Below, one piece after another: positions 33,787 to 42,696 of a stretch of DNA of 56,418 nucleotides. Position numbers and translations under genes: made by a program. How positions within the stretch are numbered: position 1 is the stretch's first letter; the number at the start of each line of letters is the position of its first letter. The notes below the pieces were generated by a model, which worked only from the letters and a program-made list of their open reading frames with translations, was not told the origin of the DNA and ran no database searches. The DNA comes from Desulfobacteraceae bacterium. GTDB taxonomy: Bacteria; Desulfobacterota; Desulfobacteria; Desulfobacterales; JAABSP01. The stretch is taken from assembly GCA_011390345.1 (NCBI GenBank), contig JAABSP010000029.1:1-56418 (forward strand), written 5' to 3'.

Positions 33787-34965
33787 TTACTCGGCAGACA
33801 CTCGATGCCGGATCGACTTGTAAAGGCGCTTTGCATGGGCTTTCAGGTTCTTCCGGATCACCTGGGTTTCGGGCGCGGCATCCGGGTAGGCCCCGGCCAA
33901 TGCGGTGCAGAGTTCGTCAATCTCCTTTGCGCCGTGGGTATGGAGAACATCGATAAAGCAGGAAAGAAGGCTGTCGGGAAACCCTTTCGGCGTCTCTTTC
34001 AGGGCGATCGCCGCAAGAAAACCGTCCACTGTGGGAGCCACGATCCGCTCATCGATCCAGCCGACCTCCCCGACGCCGTCGAGCCGGTCCAGCCGGTTCC
34101 GGATCGACAGATGCGTCAGAAAAATCAACAGCCCCTGAAGCAACGCCCCGGGGTCCTCCGCAGGGCCCTTCATAAACGGAGAACCATACCCCCGAACCGT
34201 CACCAGGCGAACGTCGATCTTTGAAGGATTTTTCGGGTCGATCCGGATGATGAAGTCCCCCGCGCCGTGGTGCCAGGGAAAAATTTCCCGGAAGGCTTCA
34301 GGATCATAGTAGCTCGTCAGGATATAGGCGATCTGCCGGTAGATCTCTTCGGCCTGATCCGGGGCAAGGGGAAATCCCCCTTTCTCTTCATCCCAGACCA
34401 TGATCCGGTTTCCTGTGCCCTGGCCCGAGAGGTGAAATTCCTGATACCCTTCGAACCAGTCTCCGATGAACATGGCGACGGGCTGGCCCCCTGTGCAGGA
34501 ATCCTTTCCGTATCCGTAAACCTTTGGGATATAGGGCAGCGCATACCGTTCGTTAAGAAAGTGTAAAAGCCCCACCTCCTTCTCGATTCCCTCGATCCCC
34601 CGGTCCGATGCGGCCAGGTTGAGTACAAAGGGGTAATTCTTCCGGTCCGCGGATACCGTCACACAGGCCGGATGATAGAATGCGCCGTGCTTCAGCAGGT
34701 CGATGGTGATCTCTTCGATCTTCTCTGGCCGCGCCCCGGTCCGCGCTTCAACAGCATCCTGAATAAATCGGCACTCATCGGCTTCCAGAAAGGCTCGGGC
34801 CGCCCCGTAATACTCGCCAAAAGTAATATCCCCTTCCGGCTGCGGCGCATCCGGGGCATAATCCCGGTTCGCGGGAAGATGGAAATCAAAAAGATTTCCC
34901 CCCGCATCGGCTTGGGTTTCAGGCCCCACAAAACGGCCATAGAGATGGAAAGAGAAGGTCGGCAT
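33787..34965 (-). CDS. Unrecognised protein, possibly phosphotransferase-like
   Basis: A 392-residue soluble protein with no signal peptide. The middle resembles the aminoglycoside-phosphotransferase fold in layout: YPFVLNLAASDRG, then a conserved-looking Glu helix (IEKEVGLLHFLNERYALPY), IPKVYGYG, a hinge-like MFIGDWFEGYQEFHL and a possible catalytic segment HHGAGDFIIRID. The canonical strand lysine and HGD motif are not clear, so kinase activity is not claimed. The N-terminus MPTFSFHLYGRFVGP and C-terminal helical part are unassigned. It follows the TPR gene by 15 bp on the same strand and is probably co-transcribed. Confidence 0.7.
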   Translation of the reverse strand: MPTFSFHLYGRFVGPETQADAGGNLFDFHLPANRDYAPDAPQPEGDITFGEYYGAARAFLEADECRFIQDAVEARTGARPEKIEEITIDLLKHGAFYHPACVTVSADRKNYPFVLNLAASDRGIEGIEKEVGLLHFLNERYALPYIPKVYGYGKDSCTGGQPVAMFIGDWFEGYQEFHLSGQGTGNRIMVWDEEKGGFPLAPDQAEEIYRQIAYILTSYYDPEAFREIFPWHHGAGDFIIRIDPKNPSKIDVRLVTVRGYGSPFMKGPAEDPGALLQGLLIFLTHLSIRNRLDRLDGVGEVGWIDERIVAPTVDGFLAAIALKETPKGFPDSLLSCFIDVLHTHGAKEIDELCTALAGAYPDAAPETQVIRKNLKAHAKRLYKSIRHRVSAE

Positions 34966-34980
34966 CCGTAAAATCTCTGC

Positions 34981-35604
34981 CTATCTAAGGGTGTCGATCT
35001 CTTTTGCGATATCCTCGGGAACGTCGTAGCCGAGTTCCCTTGCCCGATCGCAGTGCTCCACCGCCAGTTCGTTCTCCCCCCGCTCCAGATAGGCCAGCGC
35101 GAGATTGTAGTGGACCACGGGAAAATCGGGCTGGATATCGAGGGCCTTTTTGTTCATCTCGATGCTCTCGTCATACTGACCCGTCATTAGATAGGCATTG
35201 GCCAGGGTCGCCATGGCCTGGATGAACTGGGTATTGTACCGGATCGCCTTCAGGAGCGCGGGAATGGCCTCCTCGGCCTCTCCCCGCTGGAGATGCACGA
35301 ACCCTATGTTGCCGAACCCCTCGGCAAATCCGGGCCGTACCTGGGTGGCCAGCTTGTTGTAATGGAGGCAGCCGTCCAGATCCCCCCGCTGCAGAGATAT
35401 CCCGCCGAGCTGGACATAGGCCTCGGCCAGTGTGGGGCTGCACTCTGTAGCCCGGTGAAGCGCCTCTTCGGCCTCTTCGAACTTCCGCTGCCCCAGAAGC
35501 CCCAGGGCGAGATTGTAATGAGATGTCCCGCAGTCGGGATTGGCCGCGACGGCCTGTCGCTGGTTCCAGATATATTCGTCCACGGTTTTGGGAATGTCGG
35601 TCAT
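34981..35604 (-). CDS. Tetratricopeptide repeat protein
   Basis: A 207-residue protein made almost entirely of TPR units, about five: SHYNLALGLLGQRKFEEAEE, AEAYVQLGGISLQRGDLDGC, AEGFGNIGFVHLQRGEAEEA, IQAMATLANAYLMTGQYDES and PVVHYNLALAYLERGENELA. TPR stacks bind other proteins; no catalytic domain, signal peptide or membrane segment is seen. AGAGGAAATC precedes the ATG. It is divergent from dapA and precedes the unrecognised 392-residue protein, which may be its partner. Confidence 0.85.
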   Translation of the reverse strand: MTDIPKTVDEYIWNQRQAVAANPDCGTSHYNLALGLLGQRKFEEAEEALHRATECSPTLAEAYVQLGGISLQRGDLDGCLHYNKLATQVRPGFAEGFGNIGFVHLQRGEAEEAIPALLKAIRYNTQFIQAMATLANAYLMTGQYDESIEMNKKALDIQPDFPVVHYNLALAYLERGENELAVEHCDRARELGYDVPEDIAKEIDTLR

Positions 35605-35732
35605 GATTTCCTCTTTTTATCGGTTGCAAAAACTTGGAATTCGATTTATAAAAATCAATTTAGACAAGAGATGTATATGTAAAGCAGAAACGATTCTTTT
35701 TCAAGACCGGATCTGTAAAAAAAGGGGGATTT

Positions 35733-36767
35733 ATGATCAAAGGATGTTTTACCGCTCTGGTAACGCCCTTTACCGGAGATGGCCGGGTGGATGAAGCGGG
35801 GCTTGCGCGCCTCATCGATTTTCAGATCGAAAGCGGCGTCACCGGCATACTGGCCGTGGGCACCACCGGGGAAAGCCCCACCCTCTCCTGGGAGGAGCAC
35901 AACCAGGTCATCGAGAGCGTGGCACAGGCTGCGAAGGGCAAGTGCGTCTGCATCGCGGGAACCGGCAGCAACAATACCAGTGAGGCCCTTGCGGCCACGA
36001 AACATGCGGCCGATCTGGGTGCCGATGCGGTGCTGCTGGTGGACCCCTATTACAACGGCCCCAGTTCAATGGAGATTCGGAAGGAGTATATCGAGCCCGT
36101 GGCAAAGGAATTTCCAAAGATCGATATCATTCCCTACGTCATCCCGGGAAGAACCGGAACCCAACTGATGCCCGAGGATCTCGCAATTTTAAACCGGGAT
36201 TATAAAAATGTGAAGACCGTCAAAGAGGCCACCGGGGATGCACAGAACATGCGCCGCACCCGGGAGTGCTGCGGAAAGGATTTTACCATCCTCTCCGGAG
36301 ATGACAACAAAACCTTCGAGATGATGACGGACCCGGATATCGGCGCGGCCGGGGTGATCTCGGTGATGTCGAATATCGCGCCCGCTGCCGTGAAGAAGAT
36401 GGTGGAAGGGATGAATGACGGGGATCGGGAAGGGGCCGAAAAGATTAGCCGGGCACTCTCTCCGCTGTTTAACCTGGTGACGGTGAATACCGTGGAAAAG
36501 ACCACCTTCGGAGAAGTGATCTTCAGGGCAAGAAATCCGCTGCCGGTCAAGGCGCTGATGAACATCCTGGGGATGCCGGCCGGCCCCTGCCGCCAGCCCA
36601 TGGGCAAGCTGACCAAAAATGGTCTGGATAAGGTGCTTTGGGCCGCTCGGGAGGTCTGGCAGAAGAATCCGGAGATTTTAGAGCCGGTTGCCGGGTCCTT
36701 TGGGGTCGATATCGAGGCCCGGCTGGAAGATCCGCAGTATCGGAAGGACCTCTTCTACGAAGAATAA
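35733..36767 (+). CDS. dapA: 4-hydroxy-tetrahydrodipicolinate synthase (DapA family)
   Basis: A 344-residue aldolase of the DapA/NAL superfamily, which condenses pyruvate with aspartate semialdehyde in lysine biosynthesis. Residues expected for DapA are visible: Thr44-Thr45 in VGTTGESPT, Tyr135 and Arg140 in IPYVIPGRTG, and the Schiff-base Lys164 in VKEATGD. The C-terminal about 50 residues extend beyond the usual 290-residue enzyme (AREVWQKNPEILEPVAGS onwards). AAGGGGG precedes the ATG. As NAL-family members vary in substrate, the exact reaction is probable but not proven. No other dap genes are nearby. Confidence 0.88.
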   Translation: MIKGCFTALVTPFTGDGRVDEAGLARLIDFQIESGVTGILAVGTTGESPTLSWEEHNQVIESVAQAAKGKCVCIAGTGSNNTSEALAATKHAADLGADAVLLVDPYYNGPSSMEIRKEYIEPVAKEFPKIDIIPYVIPGRTGTQLMPEDLAILNRDYKNVKTVKEATGDAQNMRRTRECCGKDFTILSGDDNKTFEMMTDPDIGAAGVISVMSNIAPAAVKKMVEGMNDGDREGAEKISRALSPLFNLVTVNTVEKTTFGEVIFRARNPLPVKALMNILGMPAGPCRQPMGKLTKNGLDKVLWAAREVWQKNPEILEPVAGSFGVDIEARLEDPQYRKDLFYEE

Positions 36768-36782
36768 TTCGTCAAGATTTTG

Positions 36783-36806
36783 GGGAGGGGCTCTTTTTCC
36801 CCTCCC
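36783..36806. terminator. Hairpin between convergent dapA and ykgJ-like genes
   Basis: GGGAGGGG pairs with CCCCTCCC over the loop CTCTTTTT. No U-tract follows the stem on either side, so termination activity is uncertain. Confidence 0.35.
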
Positions 36807-36824
36807 TGTACGATATCGGCTTTT

Positions 36825-37646
36825 CTAGCTGGCCTGCCCCTGCTCTGCCACCTTTTCCGCCTGTTCTGCTTCTGCCCCGGGACTCTTCTGAAAGTTCTCC
36901 TGATTGAAAAGAATACCCTTCAGCCACTGCAGCCCGAACTTCAGCAGTTCGATCTCGCTCTCCCGGATCTTCTCCACGGTCTCGGGCGGCGTCGGAACCC
37001 GCTGGAGGAAGCTGCTCTCGAAGACAAAGCTCTTGAACTTGTCGATGTTGTAGCTCACCATGAAGAAGAGCTGCTTGCTCTTTTCCGTGAGCTGGATGCT
37101 GGAAGGAAAGGAGCGCTTTCTCACCACCAGATCGGTCCACTCCGCGTTGATCTCGTCGTGGATGTCCACCCCCTGATCCTCCCGCCACTCCTGGATGGTC
37201 CACTCCTTCTTCTCCTCGAAGCCCTTGCAGTGGGGCTCGTTGACAAAGAAGTAGAAGCCTTCGCCGTCGGCTCCCTCCTTGTGGCTCAAAGAGGCCACCC
37301 CCAACGGATAGTAGCGGCAGGTGGATGGCCTGTCCGTATAGATGATGCAGCCGTCATCCCGGACAAAGGGGCAGGACTCCTGTTCGTCGTCTAAAAGCTT
37401 CAGCGTAACGACCGGAAGATCGGTCTTCTCCCAGATCTCCAGTTGGGTGTAGATGGCCAGAAACTCCTCAGAGGAGAGTCCCAGCCGGTTTTTGAGCCGG
37501 ATGATGTCGTATGGGGTGAGGACGATGTTGATCCCCCGGCAGCACTGGGTGAAGCAGGAGACGCCTTTGTGGCATTCAAAGGTGAAGCGGCTGTTGGGGC
37601 CTAAACGGACCGGCTCTATACCGGCCATTGGATTCTCTTGAGACAT
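36825..37646 (-). CDS. YkgJ-family cysteine-cluster protein (first copy)
   Basis: A 273-residue protein of the YkgJ family (putative zinc- or iron-chelating Cys cluster). Cysteines in FECHKGVSCFTQCCRGINI, then SCPFVRDDGCIIYTDRPSTC and EPHCKGF, match the family's CxxCxxCC-type cluster and downstream ligands; the first spacing (C-x6-C-x3-CC) differs slightly. The C-terminal 130 residues, largely helical and Glu/Ala-rich at the end, are outside the core. Function in metal handling is inferred from the family. AAAGGA lies upstream of the ATG; MAGIEPV at 37628 is an alternative start. Confidence 0.85.
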   Translation of the reverse strand: MSQENPMAGIEPVRLGPNSRFTFECHKGVSCFTQCCRGINIVLTPYDIIRLKNRLGLSSEEFLAIYTQLEIWEKTDLPVVTLKLLDDEQESCPFVRDDGCIIYTDRPSTCRYYPLGVASLSHKEGADGEGFYFFVNEPHCKGFEEKKEWTIQEWREDQGVDIHDEINAEWTDLVVRKRSFPSSIQLTEKSKQLFFMVSYNIDKFKSFVFESSFLQRVPTPPETVEKIRESEIELLKFGLQWLKGILFNQENFQKSPGAEAEQAEKVAEQGQAS

Positions 37647-37832
37647 TTTTTCTATCCTTTCCCGATCCCTCTCTCCGGGTCAATTTCCGGAGCCGATCGA
37701 AGTCTGTTTCAATGGGTTAGAAATTAAAAGTAAACGATCCTATCAGCAAAGAGGGCGATTGGCAACCGGTTTTTCAAAGTTCGGCAGGAGAAGCTTGCGG
37801 CAGTGCGGTCATCATGGTATGAATGGAATATC

Positions 37833-38699
37833 ATGAAATACGCCATCGTCACCAACCCGGTCGCAGGCGGACTATCTCCGGACCGAAAGCAGGAGGTTCT
37901 GAAGCCGGCCGCAGCGATATTGGATGCAAAGGTTTACGGCCTCGATACCCGATCTGTCGAGGAATTTCAAGAGTGCATCCGGGAGACGGCCCAAAGGTGC
38001 GATGTTCTGGTGGCCGCAGGCGGAGACGGAACCTTTTCCGACATGATCAATGCGGTGGATACCGCGCGCCGGGCCGTGGGATATCTGCCCCTGGGCTCGG
38101 GAAACGCGATGCGCCATGCCCTCGGGTACCCGCGCGGGATCGCGGATGCGGCCCGGCAGATCCGAAACGGCGCGATCCGGAAATATGATCTCATAGACTG
38201 CGACCATCGACGGCGGGCATTCATGGCCTCTGCCGGAATCGACGCGGCTGTGATCAAGTTCCGGGATCGGTTCCGGATGCAGGGAGAGAAGGGAATCCTG
38301 CCCTATTTCAAGGCCGCGATGCTCGCCTGGCTGACCCGCTATCGGCCGGCTGCTGCGGAGATCGACATCGACGGACAGGTCTTCCATGTCCGCCGCCTGT
38401 TGAGCCTTTCCGTGGTAAAACAGCCCTATTACGGCTACGGCTTGAAGTTTGCGCCCCATGCCCGATTCGATGATCGTCAGCTTCACATCCTATGCCTGGA
38501 TGCGGATCCTCTCACCATCGGCATCGGCGCATTGACCATCGGCACCATCGGAAACCGCGCGGGACGGTACCTCACCGGAAAAGAGGTCACGGTCCGTTCG
38601 GCCGCTCGACTCCGGGTCCAGACCGACGGAAATATCGGATGGGCCGGAAAGCGCTTCTCATTTTCAGTTCTTTCCGAAGCCTTACGGATCAAGTGCTGA
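37833..38699 (+). CDS. Diacylglycerol kinase-like lipid kinase
   Basis: A 288-residue protein of the DagK/YegS/sphingosine-kinase catalytic family. NPVAGG (8-13), the nucleotide loop AAGGDGTFSDMIN (about 61-73) and LPLGSGNAMRHALG (about 85-98) are the family motifs. The C-terminal beta domain includes FMASAGIDAAVIK and ends VQTDGNIGWAGKRFSF, matching the QxDGE region though with Asn for Glu (DGN). The substrate lipid is unknown. The ATG at 37833 is preferred to an ATG ten codons earlier because the family N-terminus starts at MKYAIVTNP. Confidence 0.88.
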   Translation: MKYAIVTNPVAGGLSPDRKQEVLKPAAAILDAKVYGLDTRSVEEFQECIRETAQRCDVLVAAGGDGTFSDMINAVDTARRAVGYLPLGSGNAMRHALGYPRGIADAARQIRNGAIRKYDLIDCDHRRRAFMASAGIDAAVIKFRDRFRMQGEKGILPYFKAAMLAWLTRYRPAAAEIDIDGQVFHVRRLLSLSVVKQPYYGYGLKFAPHARFDDRQLHILCLDADPLTIGIGALTIGTIGNRAGRYLTGKEVTVRSAARLRVQTDGNIGWAGKRFSFSVLSEALRIKC

Positions 38700-38717
38700 A
38701 GCATTGCCCTCCTTTCT

Positions 38718-39236
38718 CTATTCCGGCTTCCACTGGTGAAAATCCGGTACATGGCGCAAGCTCTCATAGAGCGCGATGGCCGCAGCCGTGGAGAGATTGA
38801 GACATCGGATCTCCTTTGAGATCGGTATATGGAAGGTCGGATAGGCCGTTAAAATCTCTTTGGAAAGCCCTCTGGTCTCTGAACCGAAGACCAGAAAGAG
38901 CCGTTTTCGAATGGGAAGCTCCCGGAAGGGCCGCTCTCCCCGTTTGGCAAAGAGCGCAACCTCCTCCTGTTGAAGATTCATCCCCTCCCGGAATTGCTCA
39001 AAACTCTTCCAGACCCGAAGCGATACCCGATGCCAATAATCAAGGCCCGCCCGCTTCACCTCTTTGCTCCCCAGGGAAAAGCCGATGGGCTCGATCAGGT
39101 GCAAGTGAGCCCCTGCGCCCAGACAGGTCCGGCCGATGTTCCCGGTGTTCCAGTGGACCTCCGGAGCCACAAGAACCACATGGCGCTCCGTTTTATGATG
39201 CCGCGTGACATCCTCTTGGGCAGATTCTGTCTTCAC
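38718..39236 (-). CDS. trmL: tRNA (cytidine/uridine-34-2'-O)-methyltransferase TrmL
   Basis: A SPOUT-family methyltransferase of about 172 residues that 2'-O-methylates the wobble base of leucine tRNAs. The knot motifs are intact: PEVHWNTGNIGRTCLG, LVFGSETRGLSKE and IPISKEIRCLNLSTAAAIAL. About 20 residues precede the core, more than in E. coli TrmL. The start is uncertain: GTG 39236 or TTG 39248, with GGGGAGGA just upstream of both; no ATG is available. Divergent from the amidohydrolase gene. Confidence 0.93.
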   Translation of the reverse strand: MKTESAQEDVTRHHKTERHVVLVAPEVHWNTGNIGRTCLGAGAHLHLIEPIGFSLGSKEVKRAGLDYWHRVSLRVWKSFEQFREGMNLQQEEVALFAKRGERPFRELPIRKRLFLVFGSETRGLSKEILTAYPTFHIPISKEIRCLNLSTAAAIALYESLRHVPDFHQWKPE

Positions 39237-39390
39237 GCTCTTCTGCAATCCTCCCCTGTTCTAAAATCCGTTTTTTAGTTCAGACCTGCAAAACATAAAG
39301 TTGAAAATGCGCCCGGAATTGTATAGAAAAGGAGATCCGTGTCAAGATGCGGATTTGAAGAAGACTTAAAAAAATTTCGAGGAGGACCCC

Positions 39391-40236
39391 ATGATCATCG
39401 ACTTCCATACCCACATCTTCCCCTCCGATATCCGGGAGAAACGTGAACTCTGCTTTCCCAGCGAATCGGCCTTCAAACTCCTCTACGAGTCTCCGAAATC
39501 GAAGCTCGCGGGGGCACAAGAGATCGTCTCGGCCATGGATGAGGGCGGGGTGGATATCTCGGTGGTCTTTGGATTTCCCTGGCAGAATCTGGAGACCGCA
39601 AAGGCCCATAACGACTACATCATCGAAGCCGTAAATCGGTTTCCGAAGCGGCTGATCGGCTTCTGCTGCCTCGATCCCTTTTCCCAAGGGGCCCCGGAAG
39701 AGGTTGAGCGGTGCCTGGATGCCGGACTTTCCGGCGTCGGAGAGCTGGCCATCTACGGGGCCGGGATCGATAACGCCGCGCTGGACAGGCTCGCGCCCAT
39801 CATGGAAATCTGCCGGAAACAGGATCTGCCGGTGCTGATCCACACCAACGAGCCCGTGGGCCACCTCTATCCGGGAAAGGCCCCCCTCACCCTGACACAG
39901 ATCTACAAAATGATCCGCCGATTTCCCAGAAACCGGATCATCCTGGCCCACTGGGGCGGCGGGATCTTCTTCTACATGCTCATGAAAAAGGAGATCAAGG
40001 AGCGGCTGGCCAATATCTACTACGATACCGCGGCCTCCCCCTATCTCTATGATCCGGAGATCTACAAGCTCGCGGTTCAACTGGCCGGGCCCGAAAAGAT
40101 CCTCTTTGGCAGCGATTATCCCCTGATCAAGCCGGCCCGGTACTTCAAGGAGATCGACAAGGCCGGCCTCTCCGCCAAGGAGAAGAAGAACCTCTTTGGA
40201 AGGAATGCGGCAAAGGTCTTGAGGATCAAGTCCTGA
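39391..40236 (+). CDS. Amidohydrolase family protein (TIM-barrel metal hydrolase/decarboxylase)
   Basis: A 281-residue amidohydrolase_2 protein. The metal-binding HTH motif is in IIDFHTHIFP (residues 2-11), a second metal ligand region in VLIHTNEP, the catalytic His region in ILAHWGGG and the conserved Asp in ILFGSDYPLIKP. Members are hydrolases or non-oxidative decarboxylases (ACMSD-like); the substrate cannot be named. AGGAGG gives a strong ribosome site before the ATG. Its stop codon directly abuts the stop of the convergent YkgJ gene with no spacer. Confidence 0.88.
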   Translation: MIIDFHTHIFPSDIREKRELCFPSESAFKLLYESPKSKLAGAQEIVSAMDEGGVDISVVFGFPWQNLETAKAHNDYIIEAVNRFPKRLIGFCCLDPFSQGAPEEVERCLDAGLSGVGELAIYGAGIDNAALDRLAPIMEICRKQDLPVLIHTNEPVGHLYPGKAPLTLTQIYKMIRRFPRNRIILAHWGGGIFFYMLMKKEIKERLANIYYDTAASPYLYDPEIYKLAVQLAGPEKILFGSDYPLIKPARYFKEIDKAGLSAKEKKNLFGRNAAKVLRIKS

Positions 40237-40941
40237 TCAAGGGCCGGCCCCGAGTCGATCGAGAATGGGCTTGATCCGGGCACGATGCTTGGGCGGAATC
40301 ATGAGCGCAGGAACCGGATGGTTCCGGATCAGTCCGGCTGCTTCAGCAGCTTCAGGATCGAATCCGGAAAACCCTTCCGATCCATAGACTTCCTGCTGTT
40401 TCGGATCTTCCAGAAAGAGGAGAAGATCCGTCAGATTCCCGGAAAGCCCCGGGGCATCGAGATGTTCGATATACTGCAGAAATACATTGTTGACCGTGAT
40501 AATGAAAGGGGCCGTCTCCGCAGCCCCGGTCTTCCCGCAATCTACCGCAGAGACCATGCATCGACATCCAAATGGCCGGACCGGATAGATGGGGCAGAGA
40601 TGATCCTCCTGTAAAAATGGGCAGGAGCCCCAGGAGGGGTCCGCATCCCCTTCTTCGATAAGGGCATCCCCTTTTATGCAGATCCGGGCGATCCGGTTGG
40701 TCGTCAGCTTTGGAATAAATCTGGGCCGGTCTTTTTCCGCGTTCAGTTGTTCCAGAAGAGCGCGCTTCTCCTTCTCCTGAAGGTGATCCAAAATCCGGGC
40801 TCCCTCCAGGCTCGTCAGCGTCACATTCCGGGTGCAGCAGTGAGCGCATCCGGGCCTGCAGGCACTTTCCCTCTCCTCGATAAATCGGCCATAGACACTG
40901 TAGAGATGATCCAGGGCATCAAATCTTCTATTTCGATCCAA
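40237..40941 (-). CDS. YkgJ-family cysteine-cluster protein (second copy)
   Basis: A 234-residue YkgJ-type protein. The N-terminal cluster [14 protein letters not shown] has the classic C-x3-C-x2-CC spacing; later ligands lie in [26 protein letters not shown] role in metal chelation is the family hypothesis. The start is a TTG at 40941 with GAGGTG six bases upstream, inside the 3' end of rlpA (14-nt overlap), so it is probably translated by coupling. Only the cysteine-rich core resembles the copy at 36825; the rest differs. Confidence 0.86.
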   Translation of the reverse strand: MDRNRRFDALDHLYSVYGRFIEERESACRPGCAHCCTRNVTLTSLEGARILDHLQEKEKRALLEQLNAEKDRPRFIPKLTTNRIARICIKGDALIEEGDADPSWGSCPFLQEDHLCPIYPVRPFGCRCMVSAVDCGKTGAAETAPFIITVNNVFLQYIEHLDAPGLSGNLTDLLLFLEDPKQQEVYGSEGFSGFDPEAAEAAGLIRNHPVPALMIPPKHRARIKPILDRLGAGP

Positions 40942-41251
40942 ACTGGAGCACCTCGACTTTCACCTTGCCGATCCCTGCTTTCACAATGTCGAGAGCCTGT
41001 GCGGCCTTTGCCGAGACATCGATGATCCGTTTCTTGACGTGGGGCCCCCGGTCATTGATGCGGACGATGACCGATTTTCCGTTGGCCAGATTCGTCACTC
41101 GAACCGTGGTGCCGAAAGGGTAGTCCCGATGTGCGGCCGTGAGTTTGTTCGGATCGTACCGTTCTCCGCTTGCTGTCTTCCGTCCCCGGAACCGGTTGCT
41201 GTAATAGGAGGCAATGCCGGTCTGGGTCTCCGGATATCTTGGTTTAGTCAT
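40928..41251 (-). CDS. rlpA: RlpA-like double-psi beta-barrel protein without signal peptide
   Basis: A 107-residue RlpA/DPBB domain: [39 protein letters not shown] and [20 protein letters not shown], with the aspartate (NDRGP) of the lytic-transglycosylase fold. Typical RlpA is an outer-membrane lipoprotein with a signal peptide and sometimes a SPOR domain; here the protein begins [12 protein letters not shown] immediately before the barrel and has neither. The ATG overlaps the HD-GYP stop (ATGA). Either it is exported by another route, acts in the cytoplasm, or lost its leader by rearrangement. Confidence 0.88.
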   Translation of the reverse strand: MTKPRYPETQTGIASYYSNRFRGRKTASGERYDPNKLTAAHRDYPFGTTVRVTNLANGKSVIVRINDRGPHVKKRIIDVSAKAAQALDIVKAGIGKVKVEVLQFGSK

Positions 41252-42696
41252 ATAATGTAATCCAGTGGCTGAATCCCCATTTCCCAGGGATTGATGGTTT
41301 TGATGATATTGATGGCATAGGTGCTGTTTTTCCGGTTATTTTCAGACAGGTTCATTGGCTGTCCGATCCGCTCATAGCCATCGGCTCCGTCCGGTTCGAT
41401 CTGCACCACCCAGGGCCTGCCCGGAAGTGCCGGCGCTTCCCCCGGTGGGGGCTCGGTAACGATGCCCAATGCACCGTTGTCGAGCTGCAGCAGGGTTCCC
41501 ACCGGATAGATCCCCAGCATGTTGATGAAGACTTTGAGGAGAATCGGATCGAAATCCTTTCCCACATTCTCCCACATAAATCCGAGTGCCCGATCCGGCG
41601 GCAGTATCGTGGGTCGATAGACCCTCGGGGAGGTAATCGCATCATAGACATCTGCGATGGTCAGAATCCGGCCGAAGAGGCTCAAGGAGGTCTTCTCCTC
41701 CAATTTTGGATAGCCAGAGAGATCATATTTGAGATGATGCTCAAAGGGGGCCAGCAGGATGTCGGCCTTCTGATCCCTCGATGCCTGGATCTTGATGATG
41801 AGCCGGACGCTGTTGACCGAATGCTGCTTAATAATTTCAAACTCTTCCGGGGTGAGCTTTCCGGGCTTGTTTAAAATCTCTTTGGGGATTTCGATTTTTC
41901 CCAGATCATGAAGCAGACCGCAGAGGCCGAGGTTCTCCAGTGATTTTTTCGAGAGCAGAATGCGTTTGCCGATACACATGGAGAGGATGGCCACATTCAC
42001 GGAGTGGCAGTAGGTGTAGTCATCATAGAACCGGATGGTGGAAAGGGCCCGGAACAGGGGATCATCCTCCATGATGAGATCGACCATGTTCTGCACCACC
42101 CGCCGGGTCCGGTTCATCCCCACCTCCTTCTGGGAAATGAGCTTTCCCGCGATCTCCTTTACCGACCCGAGAACATGGGAATAGGATTTCAATCCCCTGT
42201 CCCGCCGGACTTCGGCCTCAGCCGATGATTCCTCTACCCCCGGCAGGGACTCCTGCACCACCCCAAACCATGAGAACTCCTCATCCTGAAGATAGGAGAG
42301 AATCCATTCCAGTGGATTTTTCCGCTTTTCCGCACTGTTGAGCATTCGGGCAAATCGGAAAATGGCATCTCTCTCAACCGCCTTCACCTTCTCGTCAATG
42401 CAGAACCCGCGGATATTCCTGACCTCGAAAAAATCGATCAGGCTGTCGAAAATGGCCACGGTCTCCGGCTTATAGGAGAGCCGCTGTTTTTCAACATGGA
42501 CCCGCCCCGAAAGAAAGCGGACCGTGATTTGTCCCCTCTCCCGAGTAAGCGCGTCAACCGCTTCCATAAAGGTATCGGCGTGCCCCGTCACAAGACGATT
42601 GCCGGGCTGATGGGTTCGAAGAGAGCTGATCAGACCATACAGGGATCGCATCAGAGCCTCCATATACCCGCTTTCCGTTTCCGGAATCATCTTCAT
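41248..42696 (-). CDS. HD-GYP domain phosphodiesterase with N-terminal regulatory module
   Basis: A 482-residue cytosolic protein. The HD-GYP domain (about 210-390) has [44 protein letters not shown] and ADVYDAIT, so metal-binding residues and the GYP signature (as SGYP) are present; HD-GYP enzymes usually degrade c-di-GMP. The N-terminal about 140 residues (LITVRF-like strand pair, then [10 protein letters not shown]) resemble in layout the start of the HEAT protein encoded just upstream. The C-terminal 90 residues are a beta-rich tail. The ATG overlaps the upstream stop (ATGA). Confidence 0.92.
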   Translation of the reverse strand: MKMIPETESGYMEALMRSLYGLISSLRTHQPGNRLVTGHADTFMEAVDALTRERGQITVRFLSGRVHVEKQRLSYKPETVAIFDSLIDFFEVRNIRGFCIDEKVKAVERDAIFRFARMLNSAEKRKNPLEWILSYLQDEEFSWFGVVQESLPGVEESSAEAEVRRDRGLKSYSHVLGSVKEIAGKLISQKEVGMNRTRRVVQNMVDLIMEDDPLFRALSTIRFYDDYTYCHSVNVAILSMCIGKRILLSKKSLENLGLCGLLHDLGKIEIPKEILNKPGKLTPEEFEIIKQHSVNSVRLIIKIQASRDQKADILLAPFEHHLKYDLSGYPKLEEKTSLSLFGRILTIADVYDAITSPRVYRPTILPPDRALGFMWENVGKDFDPILLKVFINMLGIYPVGTLLQLDNGALGIVTEPPPGEAPALPGRPWVVQIEPDGADGYERIGQPMNLSENNRKNSTYAINIIKTINPWEMGIQPLDYII

